Source of the DNA: Phlyctochytrium arcticum
Lineage: Eukaryota; Chytridiomycota; Chytridiomycetes; Chytridiales; Chytridiaceae
Length of the DNA: 64,000 nt
Reading direction: 5' to 3'
Assembly: GCA_025602905.1 (NCBI GenBank)
Contig: JAHLKI010000021.1
Span: forward strand, 421,377-485,376
Below the pieces are notes generated by a model that was given only the letters and a program-made list of their open reading frames with translations, made no database searches and was not told where the DNA came from. Shown here piece by piece: positions 37,472-47,928 of the stretch. The stretch's first letter is position 1. Every line of letters begins with the position of its first letter. Both the position numbers and the translations under genes were made by a program.

Positions 37472-38149
37472 TCATGTTTCGTTTTGGGCGACTTGCGTTA
37501 TACGTTGCTGCTGCTGCTCACGCAATTGATCTTGTTTACGGTGTTCGTTCGCGATGTGATGGACTTTGAAACCGAATATTTTTGGAACGTATCGCTTGAG
37601 ACTTCGGTTCTGCACCGTGTTTGGATATGCTTGTAAAAATAGATGAGGAAAAGTTGTCCCAAAGTGCGCCCCGTCTACGGCAAGATGCCGACGGGATATT
37701 GGGTTGTAAACATCTTCACATCGTGGGCAATACAATTTGACACATCGGGAGCCTGGAACATCTGAAAGACCAACTGGCAACACTGACTGATTCTCACAGA
37801 GCGCTCGCGGGCATCGTCCAAATTCAGAGTGTCGAAATTTATCCTGCATTTTTCCCAAACCCCGTGTGGTCAAAATAAATCGGGCGTGGATCAATCCATA
37901 GAGATGACGGGCGCACTTCTCCACCTCCAGGCGTTGCTCTTCATTCAAATCTTCCTCAAGAGCATCCGTTATCATATCGAGGGCTAACGAGTAATTTTGA
38001 ACTTCAATGTTCAGGCCGGTCAAATTGAATCGATCCAAGATATATTCTTCATCAACGTCGCAATAAAATTCGTTTCCTTTCAGGGCTTGAAACCATTCTA
38101 CCCAATAAGCCGCTGTAGAGTCAGCAGAGTCGTTGGAGCCGGCGGACAT
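37472..38149 (-). CDS. CKB1: Casein kinase II regulatory (beta) subunit
   Basis: Intronless, 225 residues from ATG 38149, the usual CK2-beta length. Family landmarks in order: WVEWFQALKGNEFYCDVDEE, Y-I-L-D-R-F-N-L-T-G-L, an acidic helix (LEEDLNEEQ), Y-G-L-I-H-A-R-F-I-L-T, then a zinc site with C-P-R-A-L-C and C-P-R-C, and HLAVDGAHFGTTFPHLF followed by R-Y-V-P-K-I-F-G-F-K-V-H. One Cys pair is preserved as C-P-R-x-L-C, longer than the usual C-x-x-C. Two beta subunits dimerise through the zinc site and hold two catalytic subunits. It is divergent from the CEP20-like gene (264 bp between ATGs). Confidence 0.96.
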   Translation of the reverse strand: MSAGSNDSADSTAAYWVEWFQALKGNEFYCDVDEEYILDRFNLTGLNIEVQNYSLALDMITDALEEDLNEEQRLEVEKCARHLYGLIHARFILTTRGLGKMQDKFRHSEFGRCPRALCENQSVLPVGLSDVPGSRCVKLYCPRCEDVYNPISRRHLAVDGAHFGTTFPHLFLQAYPNTVQNRSLKRYVPKIFGFKVHHIANEHRKQDQLREQQQQRITQVAQNET

Positions 38150-38413
38150 TCGGTCTTGCTAGAAAATATCAAAGACTGAGTGAGCGTTTAATATCGAATT
38201 TCCGTCATTAGCACGGCCTACCTCCATACTTTTGCGGAGAAGACAAAAGGTACTGACGAGGCCAAACTTCCTGCTGCTTTCTTCAACACCGCATGAGCTC
38301 AGCTGCAACTGGTGCGCAAAAGCCATATTATTCGCAAGACTTTGGCTGCCATGGAAACAAATGAAGTATCGCGCGCCGGCTCCCAGGGCGACCTTGCAGC
38401 CGCGGGTTCCCAA

Positions 38414-39108
38414 ATGTCTTCGCTCAACGACCTCAGAGATGGTGCGTGTTGGTTTCCTAAATGTTATGCGAATGCGTTGCTTACTTCTTTCATGTTGTTT
38501 CCTTCATCAAAGCTGTGCATGAAAACTTGGAGGCCCGAGGAGCGCTACGCGCCTTGCGAGCACGGATTCGCGCCGAGATTTTTGACATAATAGATGATGA
38601 AGTAGGGGTTTGAGCGTTCTTAGGATATTGCATGAGATTAAGACGAATTTATAGAATGTTAGCAAGCCTCCGCCTTCGAGGGAAAATGACCTTGTGAATG
38701 AACTAGTACGAGAGTACCTGCGGTTCGCCGGCTATCAACATACCCTTTCTGTATTCGCTGCTGGTAGGTTGCAAAAGTATCCAATCGTTCTGCCTGAGCA
38801 ATCTGAATCGACGCCACATCCACACACAGAGGCTAGCCTGTCAAGCAGGCCAATACCCAGAGACCAACTTCTCAACGACCTCAATCTGGACGATACAGCT
38901 CTTCCTCCCACAATGTAAGCCGTAACTGCCAACAAACAATCGGGCCATGCACTAAACTCTGGCCCCCTCCAGCCCGCTCCTATGCGGCCTCGCATTAGGC
39001 GAGAAGGATTCTGCATCAACTTTGGCACCACATCCGCGCTCTCAGCAGACCAAACATGGGTCACTCAATGAATCTAGCAAAGATGGTGCTTCCTCGCGGA
39101 AGGCCTAA
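38414..39108 (+). CDS. CEP20: CEP20/FOR20 (FOPNL)-like LisH protein
   Basis: Four exons (38414-38441, 38513-38601, 38667-38914, 38973-39108) make 166 residues in frame. The product reads MSSLNDLRDAVHENLEARGA, then L-R-A-R-I-R-A-E-I-F-D-I-I-D-D-E, PSRENDLVNELVREYLRFAG with Y-Q-H-T-L-S-V-F (the LisH motif), and T-I-P-L-L-C-G-L-A-L-G. This order matches FOPNL/FOR20, a centriolar-satellite and basal-body protein needed for docking basal bodies and building cilia. The intron before exon 3 ends in AAG rather than the nearby TAG; only that choice keeps frame. The C-terminal tail is Ser-rich. Confidence 0.88.
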
Positions 39109-39287
39109 AAACCGCTGCACGTCGTCGTCGTCACACTGGGCAGGCGTCTTAACAAATTTGTAAATTTGGCGATGTCTGCGAATGCTGTTCCAGACGAATA
39201 ATTAACATAGAAGCGAGACGTGCTCATTGAAACCAATTGTGTTGATGATGTGTTGTAAATGGAACAGAAACCTTTATATGGCGCTAT

Positions 39288-39844
39288 CTATTCCTTGTTC
39301 TCGCGAAATTCAGCGTATTCAGCGCGTACGCCTTCACGAAGTGGGGCAATCTTCTTCTCAGTGTCTAAAAGGGGGTAACATTTGGTCAATAAACTGCAGC
39401 TATTTAATCATTGAGAAACATACTGGCAAAGGGTAAGCCAAGACCGACAATGACCATGGTCCAGAAAGTAAGCTGGAAGCGAATGCGAGAGCTAGTGTTG
39501 AAGGGAACGGCCTGAAGAAAACGAAAAAGGGTTACATATGATACGACGCAAACGAGTACTGCTAATGTCACGTACACCATCACCACGCCAGTTGGCACCA
39601 CTGAGAAAAAAAAGCACATAAAATGGAGAAAGATTAGCCTTGAGTAGGAAGCCCAGCGACTAAATATCCAGCACGAGACTCACGCAAAGTTCATAGGACC
39701 TGCATTACGAGTATGAAAGCGTTAAACAACAATACACGTGCAGACGGCGCAAATTCACATACCCCATGACCCGGGAGTGCTTGACCCACCGCGGGCAAGA
39801 CGCGCGGATGGTCGCAATGCACGCAGAGCAGAGTTGGCAAGCAT
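39288..39844 (-). CDS. Cytochrome c oxidase subunit COX7c/COX8-like
   Basis: Small gene in about five exons from ATG 39844. It begins MLANSALRALRPSARLARGG, an Arg/Ala-rich mitochondrial presequence. Splicing through 16-nt and about 25-nt exons then gives P-M-N-F-A-G-A-N-W-R-G-D-G, joined to AVPFNTSSRIRFQLTFWTMV and I-V-G-L-G-L-P-F-A. The V-P-F-x(5)-R-I-R-F-x-L segment before a single membrane helix ending G-L-P-F-A is the COX7c (fungal Cox8) pattern. The end is uncertain: reading through gives S-M-F-L-N-D and TAA at 39404, while a final intron gives a charged tail and TAG at 39288. An inner-membrane complex IV subunit is the best call. Confidence 0.5.
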
Positions 39845-39849
39845 TTTGT

Positions 39850-40600
39850 TTAAAGGCAGCGAGGCGTAGGAGGATGGATTTCGATGAAATGCAGGTTGAA
39901 ATTCGGAAATGGCCGGCAGCAGCCAGCAGGAATCTGAGGTGTCACTCGCAAAAAGTGACTGTGCCCCAAACTGTGCCGCCTGGCATCCCATCGACCCATC
40001 TCAACCATCCTGGCTGCCTGGTTCCATAATCCACCGTCCTCATCCGACCACAACGGATCCACACTGCGGATCCAGGCCAAGGCGGCTATTATGCATGCCA
40101 GAGCGGACAGGAGCTGCATAGATCTGGTCTCGCGCTGCATATTGTAATAGAACTCCCATCGCTGGATCCCAGTTCACCACCTACAAGGTCCTTCCGGAGG
40201 TCCCTTCTCCTTTTCGATATTTACAGTCCTTGCCGCTTACAACTTTCGTCGAAAAGTATCTATGCGACTTTTGAAAATCTCAGGGTTGGAGGAACATTGC
40301 AAGAATATTGGCAGAAATACTTGGGATACAAAAGCGTCGGCGGCGTGCTGTGCTGCTGGGGGGATTTTGATATTCCCTCATGGAGCCGAACAGCTCCTTT
40401 CAGATGAAATTGCATTAGGAAGGAGGTTGCGCTTTATCATCTCAGCGTTCATGACTTGAGCAAGTCAGAAGGAATACGCTTGAAAGAAGGGGTTGAAAGG
40501 CCTGTTATTACGCTAGACCCATAGGCAGGTATCTTTTTGCGAGTAGATGTTTCATTTGAGTATGATATCTATACTACAATGAAAAATGGGCCCAAATCGG
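39850..40600. other. Stretch without a supported gene
   Basis: A minus-strand ORF (39850-40140) is the upstream extension of the COX7c-like exon region and shows no family. The plus-strand ORF at 40262-40459 is unremarkable. Decayed helicase sequence may begin toward the right end. Confidence 0.35.
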
Positions 40601-40610
40601 TCTCGGCTCG

Positions 40611-41022
40611 AAAAGCTCGAAAGTGGCAAAGCCATGTTGTATGGTGGCAGTAAGTGCCAGTAAGCAATTTCCCATCAGACTCGCGTATGGCATGACAATC
40701 ACCAAAAGCCAGGGCCAGACAATGTCGAAAGTGGGCGTCTACCTACCCAATCCCGTCTTTGCCCACGGACAACTGTACGTTGCTGGCTCGCGGTCTGATT
40801 CAAGAGCAGGTCTCAAGTTCTTGATTGAAGTTCCAGTCATCGTCAAGGACGACGACTTGAGGAGAAACGTTGTATATAAAGAAGTTTTGAATGTGACAAG
40901 TGTTATGCGCGTTCCTCATCGTTCTCCTATGTAAAGTCGATGCGCGCTGCGAAGCGAGGCGTGCCAACCGCTATGTAAGATATAATAGATACGACTGCCG
41001 TCAGAAAAGCTCGAAAGTGGCA
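40611..41022. repeat. 18-bp direct repeats flanking the helicase remnant
   Basis: aaaagctcgaaagtggca occurs at 40611-40628 and exactly again at 41005-41022, bracketing the helicase fragment. A near-match (aagctcgaaagtg) is also in the dispersed repeat at 21868-21990. Confidence 0.75.
40623..40934 (+). pseudogene. Helitron/PIF1-like helicase C-terminal remnant
   Basis: About 85 residues match the last helicase motifs of Helitron/PIF1 proteins: [20 protein letters not shown], then [20 protein letters not shown] and S-R-S. The TxxKSQGQT and F-x-H-G-Q-L-Y-V-A-x-S-R motifs are diagnostic of this superfamily-1 branch. No Walker A, Rep/HUH or earlier motifs lie upstream, and nearby frames carry stops, so this is a decayed end fragment. 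It lies 0.4 kb left of the Fanzor gene; Fanzors are known as passengers of several eukaryotic transposons including Helitrons. Confidence 0.8.
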
Positions 41023-41082
41023 TCTTCATGGATGGGAAGATGTCTTCAGCCGACGGCTGTTGAGTACTGCCAACAGTCCGAG
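40978..41082. repeat. Dispersed repeat, copy B
   Basis: Counterpart of 21868-21990 (blocks tataatagatacgac, aaaagctcgaaagtgg, catggatgg and cagccgacggctgttgagta). It begins inside the second 18-bp direct repeat's flank and ends shortly before the Fanzor promoter region. Confidence 0.6.
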
Positions 41083-41127
41083 GGCAACGACTAAATTACA
41101 AAGAAGACAATGCACTGACAATGCACC

Positions 41128-41252
41128 CGGAGGATTGAATCCTCCGTAAAGACAGTCAATTGGGGTCTCTTCCGGTCTCTGGCGCGTCCGGCAGCATCTG
41201 AGAGTCAAACAACCCTGTTTCGTAAGGTCGCCGCAGCTAAACTCCGCTGCGG
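41128..41252. repeat. Two perfect hairpins upstream of the Fanzor gene
   Basis: 41128-41146: cggaggat-tga-atcctccg, an 8-bp stem. 41231-41252: ccgcagc-taaactcc-gctgcgg, a 7-bp stem. They sit between the dispersed repeat and the TATA box and could mark the left end of the mobile unit (inference). Confidence 0.55.
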
Positions 41253-41282
41253 ACTGCTGGGCGGCGCTGGGATGCACTCGCA

Positions 41283-41290
41283 TATAAATA
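41283..41290 (+). promoter_or_regulatory. TATA box of the Fanzor gene
   Basis: TATAAATA lies 87 bp before the first ATG (41370), in a pyrimidine-rich leader. It suggests the element carries its own RNA polymerase II promoter. Confidence 0.55.
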
Positions 41291-41369
41291 CCGCCCCGAC
41301 CCACTCCATCCCCCATTTATCTCCCGCAACAGATTAGCCCCATTCCTTCGAACCAAAACTTTACGATCA

Positions 41370-43560
41370 ATGCACATCTTCCCCTCTCATCACCGATCGT
41401 CGATACAACCGCCGCCCCCCGCCATGCCCCCCAAGCGGGCCGCTGGCGGGCCACCGTCTTCGTCTCTTGGTCGCCCGCCAAAGGTATGCACAGTGTGTTT
41501 AGCATGCGATGACTTTTGGATAGCCCATCTGACATTTCCTATCTATGTCCATGTAGAGACCTTCAATACGCGACGACCATCCTACTCCCACCCACAAGGA
41601 CCCAGGGCCATCCTCAACACCGCCATCTGGCCCTCCCTCCATCGGAACCCCTCCTACCAAGCGCCACACCTGTCGAAAGATATCCTTTGCCAAAGTCTTT
41701 CGGCACCAGCACCCCCTCGCACCAGTATGGCTGGCTCGGCTGCTGGAGTACATCGCCACCGTCCACGATCTGGCCCAGCACACGACCTTCTTCCTCCGAC
41801 ACTATTACACCCAGCAAATTTGGAGTCACGACTTTGTTGCGCCGTCCCCAGAAGATGTATTCGCCATTTTTCATCTTCTCAACAAGGGAGACGCGTACCG
41901 CCCGTCATCGCCGGCTGCACAAGTGATCAAGAGCCGATATGAGGCCTGGATTCCTGGCTACCAAGCCATCGCCAATTTCCAGGCACCAAACCTCCCCAAT
42001 GATCAACAATCGGCGCACTATGTGGGCGAAAGCATCCTCACCAATTTGAAAGTCAACATCCAAGAAAACTTTTACAAAATGGTGATGCGGTACATCAACA
42101 AACGACTCGACGTCAAGGAACTCTCGCGATTCCTGAAGAACCTCAACGAGCCGGAGCTATTGGAATGGTTCTACGCGCGAGTGCGGTGGATCAAGACCTT
42201 CGCCACTTTCGAAGCGATCCCCACCGAGGACGAATTTGCTGAGTTGGAAGACCACGAGAAGTTGTTGGTCGAAGAACTATGGTCGGTCCTGCCGCCCAGG
42301 GCGGTAGAGAGTCAAGAGGACCTCGCGTACGATGTCGTCGTGCAGCCACTCGACTACCTGTAAGCCTATTGTCGCCTCGCTGCCCTATACGAACAGTACG
42401 ACTATCCCGTCTTCACCGCGATACCACTACGCAAGACGGACATTCAGTCGTATGTTCGTATCGACACCAAGATTCTGTGTCTCCATATCCTGGGAATGTC
42501 CTTGAGACAAATGGGCACGCTGACCTCGGAGCGCAAACACGATCTGTGGAGTCAATGCTTTCGCCTCGACACGAAGGCGTTTCGACCCCAGCCATCCACA
42601 GGTCTCGAGTTTGACGGCTCCATCGCAACCGACGGTCACGGCGTGTCTGTACACCTCAAGGTCCCGGGTACAAGATATGGACACAGGACCCCTCGCGTCT
42701 CGAAAAGTGAGTTGCTCCGACGAGTCCAAGCAACCTACGTCGAGCACCACTTGGACCAAGTGCGCGCGGCCGCCAATGTCGTGGTGATTGACCCCAATAA
42801 AAGAGACTTGCTCTTTTGCCGGGATCTTAACCACGACACCACTATGCGATACACGGCCAACCAGCGCGCTCACGAGACCAAGACGAGGGCGACGAGGAGT
42901 CAACTGCGTGAGTTGCAACGGGAACATGGTATCGAAGGATTGGAGTCCGCCATCCCCACCCACAAGTCGATGGACGTGGACCGGTTTTCCGAATACCTTG
43001 CCTACAAGGGTGCCCACCGTACGGAATTGAAAGCATTCTACCATTTGCGATTCCATCGGCGGTCACGATTCCGAGCGTTTACATTGAGGCAACGGTCGGA
43101 ATCCCAGTACATCAACCGTATGCGGGCAAGATACGGACATGACTTGGTGGTTGTGATGGGCGACTGGAACGACGCTGGACGGACCATGCGATTCCAAGAG
43201 TCCACCAAGACGTCGGGGTGGAGGAACACATTCAAGCGGCATGGCATCAGGTGCTTTCTTCTGGACGAGTTCCGGACGTCCAGCCGCTGCTCCCTCTGCC
43301 ACCACCCAGTCGACAAGGACTTCAAGTCTCGGCCAAGCTCACGGCCCTGGCGACGGGCCCAAGGACACGACGAAAACGTTCATGGCTTGCTAGGTTGTAC
43401 CAACCACCAATGCACACAAGCCCTCTGGACGAACGACGCGACCCTGGGAGTTCCGACAAGATATCACAACCGAGACAAGCTCAGTACCGCAAACATGGCA
43501 TTCATCGTCCGGTCCATGTTAGCCGGGAACGGCCGGCCAGCGCCCTTTGCCCGTGGTTAG
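41370..43560 (+). CDS. Fanzor (eukaryotic TnpB-like RNA-guided nuclease), one in-frame stop
   Basis: Two exons (41370-41483 and 41557-43560; 73-nt intron) span 705 codons in one frame, interrupted by a single TAA at 42361-42363 (codon 307). The basic, Pro-rich start (M-P-P-K-R, G-R-P-P-K-R-P) looks like a nuclear-localisation signal. After the helical N-terminal part come F-T-A-I-P-L-R-K-T-D-I and Y-V-R-I-D-T-K. The RuvC-like nuclease has VVVIDPNKRDLL (Asp, codon 450), VVVMGDWND, LLDEFRTSSRCSLC (Glu, codon 609) with the first half of a zinc ribbon, then HGLLGCTNHQC and L-W-T-N-D (Asp, codon 665). In Fanzor/TnpB proteins these three acidic residues cut DNA under omega-RNA guidance. Coding quality is uniform on both sides of the stop, so inactivation looks recent. 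No GT-AG intron around the TAA restores frame. Confidence 0.9.
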
Positions 43561-43840
43561 TGATGTCTTTTGTATATAGTTTTATATAGACGTAGGATAG
43601 TGTATCCGGCAGAGTTCACGCTCTGTCGCTATTGGTATTCGAGATTTGTCATCTCGAATTACAAAGTTTGTATCCCGAGCAAAGCTCGGGTTTGCCAGCT
43701 TGTAAGTATTGAATGCATCAAGGGAAAATGTAAGTAGGAGTGTAGTGGTCCAGGTAGATACTGTGGCCGTACACCGCGAATAGCAATTAGTCGTGGTGAG
43801 ACTAATTTTTGAACTCGATTTCTATTCACGGTGTAGTGGT
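43561..43840 (+). ncRNA. Candidate Fanzor guide (omega/f) RNA region
   Basis: Four strong hairpins follow the Fanzor stop: 43607-43628 (cggcagag/ctctgtcg, one G-U), 43637-43659 (attcgagat/atctcgaat, perfect 9 bp), 43674-43690 (cccgagc/gctcggg, perfect), and 43770-43835, a 14-bp outer stem (tacaccgcgaatag/ctattcacggtgta, one mismatch) enclosing attagtc/gactaat. Known Fanzor and TnpB guide RNAs come from the 3' end of the gene and the transposon right end. The position and structure fit, but expression is unproven and these bases may instead be transposon-end structure. Confidence 0.5.
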
Positions 43841-44028
43841 GGCCTCCGGCTCGCCTCCGGGGGTGGCCTGAAAGCCTGAAAGGGAATGCTGCACGTGACA
43901 AATGCTCACGTCAAGGAATCAACTCTGGCGTGAATTGAGGTTTTCAAGGCCATTCCCTACAAGTTCAAACCAGCTGTACTAGTCTTGCATACTCGACGAG
44001 CAAACAATTGTCTGGTCGGGCTACCTCA

Positions 44029-47000
44029 ATGGACGATGGTCCTGTAAATAAGGTAATTCTAGGGCCTTGCACAGTGTTATGCCGCGAATTCTGACGGTGT
44101 GCGTGTGGTTTGCAGGCAAATGCTTTCGCCAGTGCGGCCGAGGACTTTACTGAAAAAGGCCACTATGCAAACGCACTGGAGGCTCACTTTCGAGCAGCCG
44201 AGCAATTTTTGACGGCCTTGTCGCATACTACGGACCCTGAGGCTATTAAGACTTTAAAGCTACTTTATGCAAACCACACGCGTCAGGGAAAGAAGTTGCA
44301 ACGGCAAGTGCAAGCCGCCAATGCCACCGCAAAGAATGGTGGAGGTGCAAGGGCAGCAGCCACAAAGGCATCGGCCGCAGGAAGTGCTTCAGGCAGACAA
44401 CGTCCGGTATCTATGCCCCCGGGTTCTTACGGTCACATTGACCCTCGTCAACCATATCATTCGGCCGGCCCAAGCTCGTCCATTATCAGGTCGCAGTCAC
44501 AACAGCAAGGCCAAAGTGGAGCATCTCATCATCAGCAAACATCATCAAAACAGGCACCAGGTTTTGTGCATAATGGGCCACAACAAGGACAGCAGACGCA
44601 GAGGCAACCACTGGCACAAACACCGTACGCAGAACAAGCAAGGCAAGCGTCTTCTTCCACTGGTGCATCAGAATATGGAACCCGCCACTACTTTGTTGGA
44701 CAATTAGAAACAGCCAGCGGCTCTTTTCAAGCAGTTGGCCCCGGACAGCAGTTGCGCACTCGAAATATGCCAGGAGAACATGGTAATGATAACAATCGTC
44801 GCCATTCTGGCCCATCTGTTCCGCATGATAAATATGATAACAACGCATATGGAAGTGGTCGTTGGTCTGGAATGAATGATTCGCATAGGGCTAGCTGGCA
44901 ACCTGCGACTACACCCGTGGTTTCCTTGGATGATTCGGAGACAGATTCTGTGAGGCATACATTCTCGATGGTGGAGCCAGACAAATCCAATTTCCAGAAT
45001 TCTCAACAAAGTACAGCAGCAGCAGCTACTACCGAGGATGAATCCGACGATCCGTTCAACAAGTTCTGGGAGGCTGTTGAGAATCTCGTTGAAAAGATTT
45101 CCCTCACGGGACCTGTTGCTTTTGCGACCGCACCGCTGGACTCTGAATCAGGTGGCAATCCTAGTGGAAGCATCAACTCTGTCAACAGCAATGGCACTGG
45201 TGATCCACTTTCTCCCAGTGGCCGAGACATGGGTGACACTCTGCGTACCACAACCATGTTAAATTCCTATTTTATAGTGCCCGGGGGTGGAATCGGTGAC
45301 TCGGGCATGAATGGCACTTATCGAACAAGTTACGGTAGCTCCAACATTAGCGGCAGTCGTCAACCAGGTTACCAGCAGCATGTCCCCTCCCAAAATTTCT
45401 TCCAGGGAGGAGTGATGCTTCCCACTGGTCGAGATCCGCATCAGACAGGAGGACCTATGATGCTGTCCGGCCTAGAGTCCAACTACTTTGGACAAGCAGG
45501 CTCACGTGGTGATGATTCAACAGGCAATGCAAATTTTGTGTCATCAGGAGCGGCATCTGCCGAGCCCGTTACACTCTCAGCGGCGCCCAACAATTCTACA
45601 AACAACCGTTTTGGACATGTGGCCTCCACAAACAACGAATACACGCGGTCACGATTAGGTAGTCGAATGGCGAATTCTGGCTCTACTAGTTGGGTAACAC
45701 CGGGCGCATCCTCCAGTACTGCAAGAGAGTACGGAGGTGTACGAGACCGACACTTGGCTTCACAACAGGCGTTCCATCAACAACAGCAGCAGTTATTGAT
45801 GCAACGGGAAAGTTTACAGCATCAAAATCCCAGCAACAAAACTATGGAGGAGCTTGTAATGGAAAATGAACACTTACGACACGCTGTAGACATTCTCACC
45901 AGAAAAGTTGCCATACTGGAACGGGTAATTCACTTTCCCATATACTCAAGTTGTTAACAAATTTTTTTGACCTCCCAATCTTGTCATTTTGTTTAGGCCG
46001 CCGAAGAAAATAACTTACTGAAGAGCAGTATCATACAGTTTCGTCAAGATGTGCAGAAGCAAGCAAAACGTTTCATGCATCAAACACCGGCTTCCGCTTC
46101 GGGAGGTATCGGGGCAAGCTTTGGCGGAGGGCGTCTGCGAACGGGCGGCAGCGGTCACGAAAGTCACGACATCGCACAAAACCTCTCCCACCGAGTCCAA
46201 GAATTGGAAGAAGAGTTGCGTCGCCAAAAGGAGGAAAGCGATCGGCAATCTCTTGCTATGGCAAAGTACAAGGAGCGCTGGGATAAGTTGAAGGAATCTG
46301 CCAAAAAGAAAAAGGAGGCCGCCGCTGCCTCGACATCAGGTCATTCAAATGGGCAGCTGACTCGCATTGGTGATGGTGATTCATCTTTGTCGCCAGGCTC
46401 AACAGGTGGGCCAAGTCGGGGACCATCACTGTTTGGGACGGGTGAAGGCGCTTTAAATAGACAATTGGTCTCTTATGGCGAAGAATTTTCGACAAAGAGT
46501 CCCTCATCTCAGCAACCACAGCAACTGCAGCAGGTCTTTAGCTCTAGGGCCGTGATCGATCCTTCATCTCCAATTGTGAGTCAATTAACTGATGAAGACA
46601 GCAAGGGTCAAGCTCTCCCGGAAAATGACTCGCAGCAATTTCAGGACACATACCGGTCACGAGAGGATCGCCAGAGGACCCCGAATGTAGTTGATACTTC
46701 ACACCTTGTAACCAGGGCGTCCGCACTGGCACCAGGACGACCTACTTTGGTCCCATCTTCATCCACTTTTGCTTCCACGGCACGTGTGCCGAACAATGCA
46801 AGATCCCCCTCCCCGGCGCCTACAAGTACGTCCGTTCAAACGAGCCTTGATTCTAGAGTGAGCGCGGGTGATATCTTTGGCTCTGACGATAGTGGTTCGC
46901 TAATAGACTATGCAACACGCCCGACTAAAGGCGCAGCTGTAGCGGGGGCGTCCAACCCAACCCAGAGTATGCCATATGACTCGCCCCGCGCTTCGTTCTT

Positions 47001-47928
47001 TCAACGCCGGTCGTCCTTATCTGATGCATCGGATGCTCCCTCCCCCTTGGTCAAGGTAAAGACTAGTCCGACAGCACCGTCCTCCTCTTCCCTGGCGTCG
47101 CATGCAGTAGACGCTAGCCATGACAAGTCTCTCATCACGATTGCTCGTCATACCAGACCTAGCCCAGTCTCTCCTCTTTCCTCGATGACTGTCGGAGGAT
47201 CAGGCGGTATCAATCTGATTGATCTGGATAATGAGGAGCCGCTTCCTCGAGTCGACGAAAAATTGACAGTAACAGATGGAGAGACGGAGAAGGGCAAGGG
47301 AATAGACATCTTTGCTCACTTTGGAGGCCACAAACCCCTTTCACCATTGGGACTGGATGAGTTTATCAATTTCGGATCGGAGAAAGCGGGGCTAAAGTCA
47401 GCAGAGAGCGGGAAGGACGCTGTCGCAGTTCGCGATTGGAATGCAATGATTGCACCCAAAAAAGGGAAGAGTCTGTTTCCGCCAAAACCGCCAGATCCAT
47501 CATTCAATATTGCAAAAAAGTACTCGTCCCAACCCCAATCTCCTACGGAATGGTCTTCGGCTCCTGTTTCGTCCCAAACCTTGGACTACCGACGTTCAGA
47601 ACAGGGGCTTCGCGCTGCTGGAAGCATTTCTGATACATTCAATTTACCGCTATCGCCATCTTCAGTTCCCCCGTCGCATGAACCGGTTTCTTTCCGGAGA
47701 TCTGAGTATCCGGGGTCAAAATCTTCATCTGAACCTCCATATCAGCAGCAGCCCTTCGCTATCCCAAGTTCGGCCACGTCCACTCCGCCAAGTTCATCTT
47801 CGCCACACTCCCCGCGTTCACCGAATCTTGGCTCTGCTAGTACACTCACTACGCGCTCTACACGCACCAATGCTACAGGTGGTGCTAGCATGTTTTATTC
47901 TGCCACCAGTGGCTTTGGGTTTGAATAG
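44029..47928 (+). CDS. MIT-domain coiled-coil protein, NRBF2/Atg38-like N-terminus
   Basis: Three exons (44029-44052, 44116-45924, 45997-47928) give about 1254 residues. The first exon (MDDGPVNK) joins ANAFASAAEDFTEKGHYANA and L-E-A-H-F-R-A-A-E-Q-F. This two-to-three-helix MIT domain resembles NRBF2/Atg38, which bind the Vps34 PI3-kinase complex in autophagy. Long Gln/Ser/Gly-rich disorder follows. A coiled coil spans the second intron (E-E-L-V-M-E-N-E-H-L-R-H-A-V-D-I-L, A-A-E-E-N-N-L-L-K, and Q-E-L-E-E-E-L-R-R-Q-K near 46200), then more Ser/Pro-rich sequence. A MIT domain plus coiled coil is the Atg38/NRBF2 plan, but those proteins are about 230-290 residues, so this would be a much enlarged form. 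Another MIT protein remains possible. Confidence 0.55.

Noticed and set aside
39850..40140. 96-codon minus-strand ORF with a hydrophobic start
   Set aside because: Sits in the leader of the COX7c-like gene, lacks a family match and has a poor tail.
42359..42435. Intron (donor gtaagc at 42360) removing the Fanzor TAA
   Set aside because: The nearest acceptors (42396, 42435 and the next) all shift the frame, and the later ones also delete conserved residues.
42427..43056. 209-codon minus-strand ORF inside the Fanzor
   Set aside because: Shadow of the GC-rich Fanzor coding frame; no independent features.
43840..43960. Short inverted words (gggaatg/cattccc) right of the hairpin block as the Fanzor element end
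   Set aside because: Too short and imperfect to define a terminal inverted repeat without a second copy.
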